Of a stretch of DNA of 64,000 bases, positions 46,649 through 58,438 are shown piece by piece. The DNA comes from Adineta steineri (Eukaryota > Rotifera > Eurotatoria > Adinetida > Adinetidae), in contig CAJNOI010000023.1 of assembly GCA_905250115.1 (NCBI GenBank), positions 356,833 to 420,832 on the forward strand. The letters run 5' to 3'. Position numbers and translations under genes: made by a program. The notes under the pieces were generated by a model. It had not been told where the DNA came from. It saw nothing but the letters and a program-made list of their open reading frames with translations, and did not search any database. The stretch's first letter is position 1. Each line of letters opens with the position of its first letter.

Positions 46649-47629
46649 TCAAGTGAGTCGTTGTTGAATACCAACAACAAGTGCAGTATGAATGGTATTA
46701 TCATATCGATGGATCAATATAAATTTCTTGACTTCACCACGAAATGTATGAGAAGTAAAAAAGTAGATAAAGAATCGAGAACCACTATTTAGATATTGAA
46801 GAAAAGAATTTGTCATGAATGAAACAAATGATTCAATTTGGAGACATATGATACTTTTATTTGTGATATTTGCAGTCAGTGTTGTATAAAGAAAGACTAT
46901 TGGATAACCCGATGTAAGTATAAGATAGACAAATACTTCCATTAAAATCATCCTTTGTAAATCAATATCACGTTTTCTTCTTTTTTCTGATACAGTTATA
47001 ATAGTATTCACATTGGAATGAGTAACATGACTGTGCAATCTTTTCAGATTATGTAATGTTAAAAAACCAAACAAACTGATAAGACAAAGAGGTGCAAAAA
47101 TGACGATAAGTAAGTAGATCGTATACACTGTAGCATAAGTTCCGAATGCTGAACATTTTGAGTTTTCGATTGTTTCCCAGATCAGAAGATGAGTTGGTAT
47201 TAGTATCCACGCAATTATAGTAATAACAATTGCTCTCCCAGCAATTTTCTTCGTTGACCATCTACGAATTCGAGCAGAAGGACTCGATGTTGCATATCGA
47301 TCCATACATGCCAATATGAGATATGTTCGATAGAGATTATTGGCTATTTGAAGAATATAACCTCGAAGACGACAAAGAATAAGTGATTGACTAAATGGAT
47401 CAGGAGGATTATTGAGTGCATATATGGTTGGTATTAGAGCCCAATTGATTGAAACAATTGAAAATGTTGCTGCGAAAACAAGATAAATAGAACATGAATT
47501 TGATCGTTGATGTTTTTGTAAGAAGCTAAGAATTGAAAAAATATTGCTTAAATTAGCTATTGTAATCATTATTGGCATAACATATCGCGTTATCCCTTGT
47601 TGAATAGTGACAAGAATGGAAGTAGACAT
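46649..47629 (-). CDS. Rhodopsin-like GPCR, unrelated to the tandem pair
   Basis: A 326-residue intronless receptor with seven hydrophobic segments. TM3 ends in LACMDRYATSSPSA, a normal DRY motif. Cys in LILCRLRG at the TM3 start can pair with NSKCSAFG in loop 2. TM7 has FFIYFFTSHTFRGEVKKF, with no clear NPxxY. The pattern (SCSIYLVFAATFS in TM2, CMDRYATSS) resembles the peptide-receptor-like families that are expanded in rotifers and molluscs. Ligand unknown. Its 5' flank borders a transposon whose left end is 113 bp upstream. Confidence 0.85.
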   Translation of the reverse strand: MSTSILVTIQQGITRYVMPIMITIANLSNIFSILSFLQKHQRSNSCSIYLVFAATFSIVSINWALIPTIYALNNPPDPFSQSLILCRLRGYILQIANNLYRTYLILACMDRYATSSPSARIRRWSTKKIAGRAIVITIIAWILIPTHLLIWETIENSKCSAFGTYATVYTIYLLIVIFAPLCLISLFGFLTLHNLKRLHSHVTHSNVNTIITVSEKRRKRDIDLQRMILMEVFVYLILTSGYPIVFLYTTLTANITNKSIICLQIESFVSFMTNSFLQYLNSGSRFFIYFFTSHTFRGEVKKFILIHRYDNTIHTALVVGIQQRLT

Positions 47630-47741
47630 TTCTTTAGTTAAGAATTAAAATTCATTGATCTTATTACTTTGAACAATTTCACTAATACAAACGAGAGAAT
47701 GATTATGTTAGTAATGATAATATTCTATGGCTCATCATATA

Positions 47742-49012
47742 CAGGTTGATTACGTTATTTTTAATAGTTTTGTGTCGTTTACTGTATTTATGTAGTACAT
47801 CGTTTTTTTTTATTTTAGTATAGTTAGATAGAGCATGAGCTTCTCTATCAAATCATATAATTTGATTGTTAGTTTCTCTAGCTCTAGCCCAAAATTTTAG
47901 CGAATCAAAAGCAAGTACTAAGAAATTTTTTTTAAGGCTGTTGCCCTGATTATTATTAATTTTTTTTCCATCGATAGAATGCTTGTACCATGCTTAATAG
48001 TAATCTCGATCACACGTTGATATCATATATTGAACGATTGTTTTTCTCTCCTTTCGATAACACTTGTTGCCTCCCGTCTAGATCAATTCGTTTAACCCTT
48101 TTGATAGCCAAATTTTGAATGGAAAAGGCGGTAGGGAGAACGGGCAGAACAGAAAGAAAAAAAGTAGTGCATATATATACCACTGGCTGTGGAAGAATTT
48201 ATTTAATTTCAAATAGATGCCACATAATAAAATTTTGTTGAATCTCAAACAACACGAAAAAAATTTTTTTTTAAAAAGCAGGCATTAGATGAGAGACAGG
48301 GTATATTTTATTTTTTGTATCAGCACATTTGTTTGAAATTTCTTTGAAATAAAATATACCAAAAGATGCAGCGTGAAAAGCTCTACAACTTTCATGAAAC
48401 CATTTGTTCTTTACTGCTAGTTGTTGTTCTAAAAAAATTGACAACATTTTAAGCAGCCGAATTTCGAATGCAAGAAAATTGATTTTACAGCATTTTTTCA
48501 CGTTGTTTCACAATTATAAAAAAAAGGTTTAATGCGTAAATAGTAGAGCTGTTCGCGTTGCATCTTTTGGTATGTTTCTCTGTTTCTACAAAGACATATT
48601 ATGTGACAAAAAATACAAAATTAGAAAAAAGATCCTTCTATTCCTATAAAAAAAGTTTTGTTTTTCTAATGGTAAAAAGTTGGTTGCACTGAATTGTGCT
48701 TTTTCTAGAAAACAAAAGAATGCACAATTAATATACGCTTGATCGTGATTATTGCCAAGCTTTTGACGCTGCATCTTTTGATATATTTTGTTTTTAATTA
48801 AACGTACCGTATAATACTTAAAAAAAATTTCTTAGAACTTGTCTAAAATTCACTAAAATTTTGGACTAGAGCTAGAGAAACTAACAATCAAATTATATGA
48901 TTTGATAGAGAAGCTCATGCTCTATCTAACTATAGTAAAATAAAAAAAAATCGATGTACTACATAAATACAGTAAACGATGCAAAACTATAAAAAATAAC
49001 GTGATCAACCTG
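47742..49012. mobile_element. 1271-bp non-autonomous DNA transposon with inverted ends over 200 bp
   Basis: The left arm from 47742 (CAGGTTGATTACGTTATTTT) and the reverse complement of the right arm ending at 49012 (CAGGTTGATCACGTTATTTT) match nearly throughout about 220 bp. The matched stretch includes shared GATAGAGCATGAGCTTCTC and TTGATTGTTAGTTTCTCTAG blocks. TA flanks both ends (47740-47741 and 49013-49014). The centre encodes no transposase. It carries three related copies of CTGCATCTTTTG-type sequence (about 48362-48374 inverted, 48557-48570 and 48768-48781). Two ORFs inside (48271-48501 and 48586-48774, minus) are not gene-like. The right end lies only 23 bp from the ABC transporter stop codon. 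Confidence 0.85.
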
Positions 49013-49035
49013 TATAGTCTCTTAAATTAAAAAAA

Positions 49036-52000
49036 CTATGATGATGAATTGTTTTGAGCAGTAAGCATTTCATAGTAAATGCCATGTTGTTGAACTGATT
49101 CTGCATGAGTGCCACTTTCAATGATACATCCCTTATCAAGTACATAGATGACATCACAGGTACGAATAGTTGAAAGACGATGAGCTATAATCAACGATGT
49201 TCGACTAGAATCTTCATTTTGAGCTTGTCCAAGTGTTTCTTGAATCACCTTTCATTTAAATAAACAAAACGTCATATCATTTGTCTCAATAATTAAAACA
49301 AATCATTACTTGTTCATTGTATGAATCCATGGCACTTGTTGCTTCATCTAATAGTAATATTTTTGGTCGACGAAGAAGTACTCGCGCAATAGCAATACGT
49401 TGTTTCTCACCACCAGACAAGAAACTTCCTTTCACTCCTACTCTTGTCTCATAACCCTAGAAGTATATTACCATATGAATCAATCAACAAGTAGATATAA
49501 TATTGACCTGAGGTAATTGTTGAATAAACTGATGAATATTTGCTTTAGTTGCTGCTTTGATAATCTCGTCTATCGAAGGAACATTCTGTAATCCATAAGT
49601 GATATTTTCAGCAATAGTTAGATCAAATAAAATTGGTTCTTGACTAACAACACCAAGCTGAGAACGAAGCCACTGAAGATTGAGATCTCGAATATCAACA
49701 CCATCAAGAAACTAATTTCATTGCAGACACACAAATATTCATTATCTCATTACTCTCCAATGAACTATGTCAAAAAACAAAAATCTACTCACTAATTGAC
49801 CATGTGTGACATCATAGAATCGTTCGAGAAGTTGAATTATTGTTGATTTTCCACATCCAGATGTACCTATAGCATTTATATCATATCATTCCAAATAAAG
49901 AGAATAGAATCACTCGATGCTCATAGATACATACCAACAAGAGCTACACGTTGTCCTAGTCATCGAAAACAAAAACAACAATAACAATCTATCTCTGTCT
50001 CTCATGGAAAGATCATTTCATCTACCTGGTTTGATATTCATTTTAAGTTTATTTAGAACTACTGTTGTTGGTCGACATGGATAGGCAAATTTCACTTTAT
50101 CAAATTCGATCTCTCCACCAAAATCAACCTATAGAACATATACACCATAGAAGATTAATCGGAGAAGAAGATGATTCTCGATGTTCACGTACTAATTCTT
50201 GTCCACTAGTAGATGAATTGTCAATAGTGGGGATGCGATCAAACAAATCAAAAAAGATCTTCACCGCAGATAACGCCGATCCAATACGTTTAGCACTATG
50301 ATGAGACACAACTGAATAAACTACAAAGAAGACATCACTCTCATTGCTTACAACATCCCGATCATTCGAAACGAATGTAAGGCAAGGTTAGCAAAAGCGA
50401 AGACTCTAGAACATCAAAAGAAAAGAATATAACTGAAAAAAAGAAGAAAACTATCATTTTAATCACATAAGTATATTGTTTATCGAGAATTCACCCTGTT
50501 CAACCAGATTCATTGCTTGCCAATATAGAAATCCCAACACCACCGGATCTACTGCCCAGATCAATCCGAAAAACATTCCAGATACTATTTCAGGTTTCCA
50601 AGATGTTCTGAAAGAAAAGAGAAATAAATATCGCAATCCATCTGTATGATATTCACTGAACTAACTTCATTGCTTCATTGATCAGATGTGAATATTGTCG
50701 TAACATTTCATTTTCGATAGATAATTGTTTTACGGTGCGCATATTTTGTAGAACTTCAACAGCAAGCTAAAACAAACAGATCATTCAAATATTTCAATTC
50801 TTACATAATAAACAACAATCTTATTTTACCGAACTTGCTCGTCCAATAATAAGATCTGTTCGTGTTTTTAGCCATACAGTCAATCGAACATTGACATAGG
50901 CACTAATAAGCAAGAGAACAAAAGGAAAAATCATGATCAATGTTAATTGTCGACTGAAGAGAAGACCAAACACTAAACCAAAGAGGAATAAAGCAAAACC
51001 TTGCAATATAAGACCTAATGTGGTTCCAATCATGTCTTGAATAGCTGATGCATTCGAAGAAAGACGAACAGTAATGGCACCAGAACTATTTTCAGGTCGA
51101 TCAAAATAAGCCACTTCTTGACGAAGAAGACAAGCAAATGCTTTTGAACGAATACGTTGAGTTAATTTTGATCCTGATATAGCAAATTCGATATTCTACA
51201 CGTGTATAAATAAGATCATACTTCTCCATGCAACTCAGAGAAAACTCTTCTTACTTGAAATATATGCAAAGCAAATAAAAGAACACCTAAAAGTATGAGA
51301 AATAAACTTGAAATGAACACTTGACGACGAATATTCGAATGTTGACAACCATTAAATGACTAGAGAGAAAGGATAATTTACATAAACAAATGTATCTCTC
51401 ATTTAATCACTCACATAGATAATGTTTGTCAACAAAAATGCAGATAATGTTTGACATAATGCACCACAGAGACATGTTACACAACCAATCAAAATAGACA
51501 ACCATTCTGGACTATTCAACGATAAAAGTCTCAGAAAAATCGATGTCTGTTTCGATGATGTGGAACTTTTCTAGAAAAAAAGACAAATTAACAACAAGGA
51601 TTTCTACAATATATTGCAGCTTTGATCTCTACTTTATCCATTTGGACTGACTCATTTTTACTGAGAAGACGAGTGTGTTCCGCTATGCAAAAACAAAAAG
51701 AAGATTCTATATCGAAAAGAAATGATAATTAACAACATACAGATCTGTTTTTCATCTTCATCAGTTCTTGTTGTCATCTTCACTATCTCATCTTGATCAT
51801 CATTCGTTTTTTCTAACTGTTGACTTTTAACCATTGTTTGATATTTTCCTTGTTCTTTTCTCATCAATGTTTCATGATTTCCTTCTTCAATAACACTTCC
51901 TTTGTCGATCATATAGATTTGATAAGCATTTCGAATGGTGGATAAACGATGTGCAATGACAATAGTTGTACGATCTATCAGATAAATGTATGATTAGTAA

Positions 52001-54652
52001 GAAAAAGAAGATGAAGAAAAGTAAGAGAGAGTATAGATACTTTTAGATGCTCGATTAAGCGCTTCTTGAACAAGTTTTTCACTAACATTATCAAGTGCAC
52101 TTGTTGCTTCATCTAGTAAAAGAATCGATGGTTGTTTGACAAGAGCACGAGCTAATGCTACACGTTGTTTTTCTCCACCACTCAATTGAACACCACGTTC
52201 TCCAACAATTGTTTCAAATTTCTACGAACATCATAACAAAAAAATAACATATATCTTTTTTTTCAATACAAACATTTGGTAATTTCATAATGAAATCATA
52301 TGCATTTGCTTCTTTTGCTGCTTCGTCGATCTCTTTACGTGTTGCATTCAATTTACCAAGACGAATGTTTTCATAGATACTCATACCAAACAAAATCTGT
52401 CATTTCATACAATGAGAACAAAACCAATAAATAAATGAACAAAAAAAACATACCGGTTCTTGACTAACAACTCCAATATTGAGTCGAAGTTGATTCCGAT
52501 GATAATCTGTAATTGATCGATCATCAATCATAATTCGACCAGATGAAGGTTCATAAAAACGAAGAAGAAGTGATATACATGTACTTTTCCCTAATAATAA
52601 TAATCACTACCAGATGAGAATATATTTATTTTTGAGAAGAAGACTAACCAGAACCACTTGAACCAACAAGAGCAGTGATTTGATTAGCACGAGCAGTAAA
52701 ACTAAGATTATGTAAGACAGTTGTTTCTTTTCGAGATGGATAAACTAAATTCACATTGTCAAATTCAATATCACCAATCATATCATAAATTGATTCTTTT
52801 TCTCTTAACAGATCACTTTCATTGACATCTCGATCTTCTCCCTAGTTTATTAACAAACATTCAAACTTCTCGTCATCAAGCATTATATTTTACCTCATCA
52901 ATCAGTCGAAATACAGACATTGCTGCACCTCGAGCTTCAGAAAATGACTGAAAGTAAGGACCAATCATAGACAGAAAAAATAAACTTTGAGCAAAGATAT
53001 TCACAACCTATTCATATAATAATAAATATTTCTCATTTTCTTAGATATCTCTATCAATCACTTACGATAATAATATCACCAATATTTAATGCATATTCAT
53101 TTCCATATGACTTTAGAATAGAACCAAAGATATAACCAACTGCATAGATCAATTGTGTTAACAATCGTAACCAACCGATATATACACCAAGCACAACTCC
53201 TTTGCGAATACTACTCCAATAAGTTGGATCTAATTCTTTATTGTATCTAAACAAATCAAACATAATATTTATAATCAACTAACTTCTTTTATCTCAATTT
53301 TTGTTACCTTTGTTGTTCAAATCGACTTCCATTCAATGAATGAACAGTTCGTAATGAACTAAATACTTCCTGAACAATTTGTCCAGCTTTTGAATATGAT
53401 TCTAATTCATTCTTTGCTTCTTTGGCAACGAGCTATCGAATATTTATCTCGTTCTCTCAATTTCAAATTCATCCAATAAGAAATCATACCTTAGAAAATA
53501 CAATTGAACTCACAATAATAATTGGTATGCAGCAGAACATCATCAAAGACAATTTCCAATTGATAATAAAAGATGCCACTAGAGTACTGCTTATAGTTAA
53601 TAGAAATCCTAGACACGTCAAAAATTCAAAACCAATGCCTCTTTCGATCGTATCAATATTCCTATAACAAAAACAATTCAATTAAATGAGATTATTCAAG
53701 ATGAAATGTTTTTTGTTAACATACGTAAATAATTTATCATTGAATTGACTTGTGGAATGTGTATCCAAATATGATATGTTCTATAAAAGAAAATCACATT
53801 ACAATTCTTCTCAATTTTCAAAGGAGTATTCGAATCCATTGCAACGAATGAACTTAACAAAATGCTCGTTCTTCTATTTCATCCTTCGATATCCTACACC
53901 TTAAACTTTTTGTTTTTCACACAGATGAAACATTCGCTTTTTAAGTTTAATGAACTTCTCTTTTATGCTTGGAAAAATAAAAGTAATTGATGTGAATTTA
54001 GTTGTGTTGACAAAAGACTATTTATAAAAAAAGAAAAGTTGCATTGATGATTTACCCGTTGAAGAAGAGATCGGAAAAGAAGAACACGCATTCGAGATGT
54101 TTGTCGTTTGATAGCCAATGTCCATATCATATGTTTACCGAAATAACATAGATAAATAGCAATACCAACAACTAAGTTGAGATAAAAGAAAAAAAACATA
54201 TTTTTGTTTTCTATCAAACAGACTTTCATTCACTTACTGAATAGCGATCGAACAATATCCATCACTTGTTCTCGAAATGAAAACATTGGTGGAGACAATG
54301 ATGATAAAATTGTCTCATTCAAATGACACAATCTAATATACAATTACCAATAAAAAAATCAAATCAGATTAAATACTTTTCTTTTCATATGACTTTTACT
54401 TATGTAACTGTACATCATTTGATAGACTAAGTTCAATACCCAATGGACACACACTTTTATTTATATTTCGAGAGATAAATTGCAATTGTTGATCATGACA
54501 ATCAGCAGCAAATGATTGTTGAGCAAATATTCCGGTGATTCGTCCAAAAAGAATTTGATTAGTGACAATACAAGCCGCATGTCCAACTGCAAAACATAGA
54601 GCAACAAGCATCAGTATCAAATCAATTCGATCGGCATATCGAAACTAAAATA
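49036..54652 (-). CDS. ABC transporter, ABCB/P-glycoprotein type (full transporter), many exons
   Basis: A full ABCB exporter read right to left: TMD1 (about 54652-52850), NBD1 (about 52770-51660), linker, TMD2 (about 51600-50320), NBD2 (about 50280-49036). NBD1 has Walker [13 protein letters not shown] (split by an intron near 52600), signature [16 protein letters not shown] and Walker [13 protein letters not shown] (near 52050-52190). NBD2 has Walker [13 protein letters not shown] (split near 49870-49935), signature [16 protein letters not shown], and the H-loop [10 protein letters not shown], ending QNNSSS-stop. Introns are short. First recognised membrane exon begins [13 protein letters not shown] near 54645. 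Such pumps export lipophilic compounds using ATP. Upstream exon linkage is unresolved. Confidence 0.92.
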
Positions 54653-55231
54653 GAAAGTAATAGATTAATTACTTTTTATGAAAATGAAAAGATTATATTC
54701 TTTGCCTTCAAGAGATTTTCTCTTTTGTTTTGTCATGAGTAACATGTGAAAAATAAATGAGACTTAGTCAATAAACGACTCTCAATTTTACCAATGTTCA
54801 TTCTCCCTCTCTCCTCCATGAATTTGTCTCAATGTTGAAAAATTAATCTCGCAACTATTAATTTCTCTTACTTTTCTTCTACTATCAAATCTGATACTAA
54901 ATCTAACATATTCACAAACAATAAAAAGAGTCTTCCATCGTATACCGCCAAGATCTTTTCAAAACATCTAAAGATATCACTGACATACAAAACATTCACA
55001 GCGAGTATCAAGTGGTTAGAGGATGAGATTGTTTAGTTGGTTTCGAATTGAAAATAAATATTATGATAGAATATAGAAAAGAAAAACTTTTATACATTAT
55101 CATCGAGCTTTTCCTTGTAGACATGTTTTAAGACGAATATCAAACACTTCCTCATATACAAATCCATGAAGAAATTTGCAATATATCTTCAATTTTAGTA
55201 AAAGACTAATTTAGAAATATTTCAAGGAGTA

Positions 55232-55275
55232 GTTTTCTTCTTCACAGTTGCATCAATGTAGCTTTGCAACTGTGA
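55232..55275. other. Hairpin CACAGTTGC / GCAACTGTG
   Basis: CACAGTTGC (about 55245-55253) and GCAACTGTG (about 55266-55274) form a 9-bp perfect stem with a 12-base loop, inside the intron region between the first ABCB exon and the membrane exons. Function unknown. Confidence 0.35.
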
Positions 55276-55616
55276 AACTTCTAGATCTTTTTCTTTTCAG
55301 AAAACACAATTGAGATCTTTCTCGAGAGAATATTTATCTATCTCAGGAGCCTATAAAGGAAAGTTTCATTTTTTTAATTAAATTATTGGTAAAAACGAAA
55401 TGATATTTCGATTTATTTTTTACACTCGAACTATGTTTTTTTGCTATCTGAATATACATACAAAAGTAAAGACACCAATTGAATTGTTCCTGTCAGTATA
55501 TTTGAGATTATCATCACTCTTTTCACGAGTGAAACATCGCCGCCAATCATCCAAACTATCAATAATGATGATTTTATTCGATTTCTCTCATTAGTAGTTC
55601 TGTTATAATATCATAC

Positions 55617-55714
55617 CTTTCTTTCATCCCTTGTTTGTTGTTGTTTTTGTTAGTATCATCATTATCAAGAGATGATGTAGTGGATGTCTTTAACAAAGGT
55701 TGCTTATCACTCAT
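55617..55714 (-). CDS. Probable N-terminal exon of the ABCB gene
   Basis: An ATG at 55714 opens MSDKQPLLKTSTTSS, a polar cytosolic start with an acidic Asp/Asn cluster, ending at a good GT donor (AAGG|GTATG, 55616-55615). This fits the N-terminus of an ABCB protein. Its phase does not join directly to the FRYADRID exon at about 54645, so at least one small exon between them is missing from this reading, or the exon belongs to another transcript. Confidence 0.5.
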
Positions 55715-56380
55715 TGTTTATACTTTCAACGACGCTGTTTGGAAGAATAAAAAATATGTGTGCGCGTTCGTCTTTTATTTGTGATACAAAGTATGTTTCG
55801 ATGATGATTGCTTGAATGATTTTCACATTCATTGTTTCTTTCTGTGTGTATTACACGAACAAGAGAATACGAAGAAAGTATGAAATATGCAACTGTTTGA
55901 TTTGACAACGTTAATGAAATGATACCTTGATATATTTTTTTTGTATGTATATTTATAACATGTGATTTTTTCTTTCTCCTTGTGGATACAGATAGAAGAA
56001 GGTTTATTTCAAGTAAATGATAATAAATCACCATCGGTAATAAGAGGGATAAAAAGTGATTGAAAAAATAAAGATAAAAACTCAGTGATATTCTTTTCAG
56101 TTTTTTCTATCTAATAATAAAAAAATTCGAGTATAAATATGACAAGAAAGATTAAGATGGTGATATTACATGAGCAAACAATAATAATCGAAGTAAACAT
56201 ATATGTATGGAAGGGATGGTTTCATTTGTCAATAAGCTTCGTTTACATCAACATCGCAGTGATTAAGATAAACTTTGTATTATTGAATATCGAATTCTTC
56301 GTGATGATTCATAAAACAAAAACTGTAGATCAATTTGGAATGTTAGTACAGATAATATTATTAAATTCCAAATCGACTGG
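55715..56380. other. Intergenic, about 660 bp
   Basis: Upstream of the ABCB gene. ORFs at 55726-56034 (minus) and 56139-56396 (plus) have random composition and no splice support. Nothing else recognised. Confidence 0.4.
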
Positions 56381-56423
56381 TAGGGTGTGGGTGTAAGCTA
56401 AGAGGAGAGACATCCACACCCTA
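56381..56423. repeat. Telomere-like hairpin, copy B
   Basis: TAGGGTGTGGGTGT (56381-56394) pairs with ACATCCACACCCTA (56410-56423) across a 15-base loop, with 13 of 14 positions complementary. It is the cleanest member of the family. A further half-unit, AATCCACACTCTA, follows directly. The P450 fragment begins about ten bases downstream. Confidence 0.75.
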
Positions 56424-56433
56424 AATCCACACT

Positions 56434-57107
56434 CTAAATTGGAAATACCAACAAGCATTACTTATTATGAACAATATGTGATTAATATTATTTCTAAAAA
56501 ACAAAAACATCAACAAGATGAACATTTTTTATTGAATCGACCAAAAAATTTAATTAGTTTCTTGTAGTCTCTCTACAAGCTGAGACTTGATCGACGAAAG
56601 CTTATTTAATTCACAAAAAACTATTTGGTGAAGTTTCAATGTCAATATTAGCTAGTTTTGAAACAACTTCAACTGCACTTTCTTGGTTTATTTTTTACCT
56701 ATCTAAATATCTAGAAATTCAACAAAAAATTAAAAATAAACCTAAAAAACATAATTTAATAGATAAAACTCATTTAATACAAGATATATTAGATTCATTG
56801 ATTTATGTTGAATATGTATCAAAAGAAATTCTTTCATATGCTCCTACTACTGGAGAATTTGCTCGTGCAGCAACATGTGATAATATGACTGATGATGTAC
56901 CTATAAGTAAAGGAGATACAATTGTAATTGCTAGTCAAAATTTACATCAAGATCCACGCTATTGGAAATATGATTCAACAAAATTTATATCTGAACGACT
57001 TTTAAATGAGGATTAAAATCTATCTGAGTATGCTTATATGTCATTTGAAGGCAGTCATCATGCATGTGTTCGTCAAGATTTCGTTTTTTGAATTGAAAAT
57101 TGCTACG
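56434..57107 (+). pseudogene. Cytochrome P450 fragment (CYP3/CYP4-like), broken
   Basis: The C-terminal half of a P450. ASFETTSTALSWFIFYLS is the oxygen-binding I-helix. KEILSYAPT is the K-helix, where the Arg of ExxR is replaced by Ser. FEGSHHACVRQDF is the haem-binding loop with its Cys, but the following Gly is Arg. The frame is interrupted: an upstream piece (YYEQYVINIISKKQ and RPKNLISFL, about 56460-56567) is in another frame, a TGA lies at about 56586, and TAA at 57014-57016 falls before the haem loop. There is no N-terminal half or membrane anchor. The fragment sits between two telomere-like hairpins. Confidence 0.85.
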
Positions 57108-57300
57108 ACACGTTTGATGCAGTGAGTTTCATTTGAAGATCTTGGTGATGCAGCAAATAATTCTGGTGAATACGTACAACGTTTGATATGTTTTACAAAA
57201 TATTTAGCTGTACGCATTCGAATAGATACAGATAAAAAGTCAAATTAATTCGGACAGAATGTTCAATTTTTCATATTTCTGATGTGTATTTTTAGATACT

Positions 57301-57399
57301 TAGGGTGGGTGTGAGTGTCTATTCAAGAAAGAGAGACTCATCTACACCCACACCGATGCTCTCATGCACACCCAAACCTACAACCACACCCACACCCTC
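57301..57399. repeat. Telomere-like hairpin with degenerate CCCACA array, copy C
   Basis: The left arm TAGGGTGGGTGTGAG (57301) faces a C-rich stretch, 57342-57399, with three CCCACA-like groups: TACACCCACACC, GCACACCCAAACC and ACCACACCCACACCCTC. It reads as a short, decayed telomere-type array in inverted arrangement. The downstream gene fragment begins inside it. Confidence 0.7.
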
Positions 57400-57722
57400 A
57401 AGAATTACCCTTATGGAATTCTTATACATTATCTGAAATGAATAATTTTCTTTCATATGTACCCAATGTTGAACAATTTAGTATTTATCATGCTGAATTT
57501 TGTGCAGATATAAGTGGATATCTATCGTATGATTGGTTATCATCATTGATTAATTCTTATTTACCATTACTTCATTCATTTAAGTATTATTTCGAGCTTT
57601 TCTATTTTGGATTATCAAATACATATGATATGGAAAATATTCTTAGTCAAATAAAAGAACATTTTAAGAAAGTTCATAATAATCAATATCAATCTCGACT
57701 TATTATTATTGAACGAATTTAA
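57315..57722 (+). pseudogene. F-box/LRR-like gene fragment fused to the hairpin
   Basis: The frame runs 135 codons. The first 35 residues, rich in His and Pro, are simply the telomere-like array translated (HLHPHR, HPHPQE). From LPLWNS onward it resembles one leucine-rich-type block of the large bdelloid F-box/LRR-like superfamily: FLSYVPNVEQFSIYH, then YDWLSSLINSYLPLLHSFKYY. The usual N-terminal F-box and preceding repeats are missing. This is most simply a 5'-truncated gene joined to the hairpin. A short expressed protein cannot be excluded. Confidence 0.55.
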
Positions 57723-58438
57723 TGATAATATTATATGTGATAAACATATATACAAATTATTCTACGTTTAAGTCTTTCAAATAGGATAACATCTGTATAT
57801 CTTTTAAATATTTTCTTTCAGAATGAATAAATTCGATATCAGATTTAATAGAATCTAACCGACGAACTCTTTTTAATTAATATCTATCATACCAGTAAAG
57901 AGACTATCGTATTTCGACAGTAGAATCCAATAAAATTTTAATACTCAACAAAATCGGATGTAATTACATTCCTCTAGGTTGAATATATTCTGTAATAAGT
58001 GTATTTGTATAATGAATCTTCGAATAGAATTATATAATCAATAATTGAATTTCAACTATATCATCTATAGATTACTAGAGTTCTACTAAATCGGTGAATC
58101 ACAGATATCCATAGCGCCGAGACAGCAATTTGATTTTTGAAAAGTTTTTATCGAAAAAAGCAATAATGTTTGAGATTATTGAGTTTTTTTCATCCATTGT
58201 GTCAGTTGTTAAAATCATCTATAACTATTCTCAATTATAAATAAAATAGAGTTAACAGTAGCTTTAAATTTCATGTTTAAACTATACGTATATATATACA
58301 TATTATGCATAATTTTATTTAATATTAATTATTAATAATAAATTTATTAATTTTTTTTAGAGTCGACATTTCGACCGATAATCTGTCATTTTCAAGATTC
58401 AGCTGTTCTTGAATCAGAAAAATCAAAGAACCATCTTA
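57723..58438. other. Intergenic, about 720 bp
   Basis: AT-rich, with no gene. A small hairpin, GATTCA / TGAATC (about 58396-58415), lies just before the next telomere-like element. Confidence 0.4.

Noticed and set aside
48084-48130. TTTAACCCTTTTGATAGCC, like a piggyBac end
   Set aside because: No matching right end with AAAGGG-TTAA was found nearby, so it is not called as an element.
48271-48774. Two minus-strand ORFs (76 and 62 codons)
   Set aside because: Both are within the 1.27-kb transposon, overlap its internal repeats, and show no transposase motifs.
55726-56396. ORFs of 102 (minus) and 85 (plus) codons upstream of the ABCB gene
   Set aside because: Overlapping, low-quality composition; the second runs into telomere-like hairpin B.
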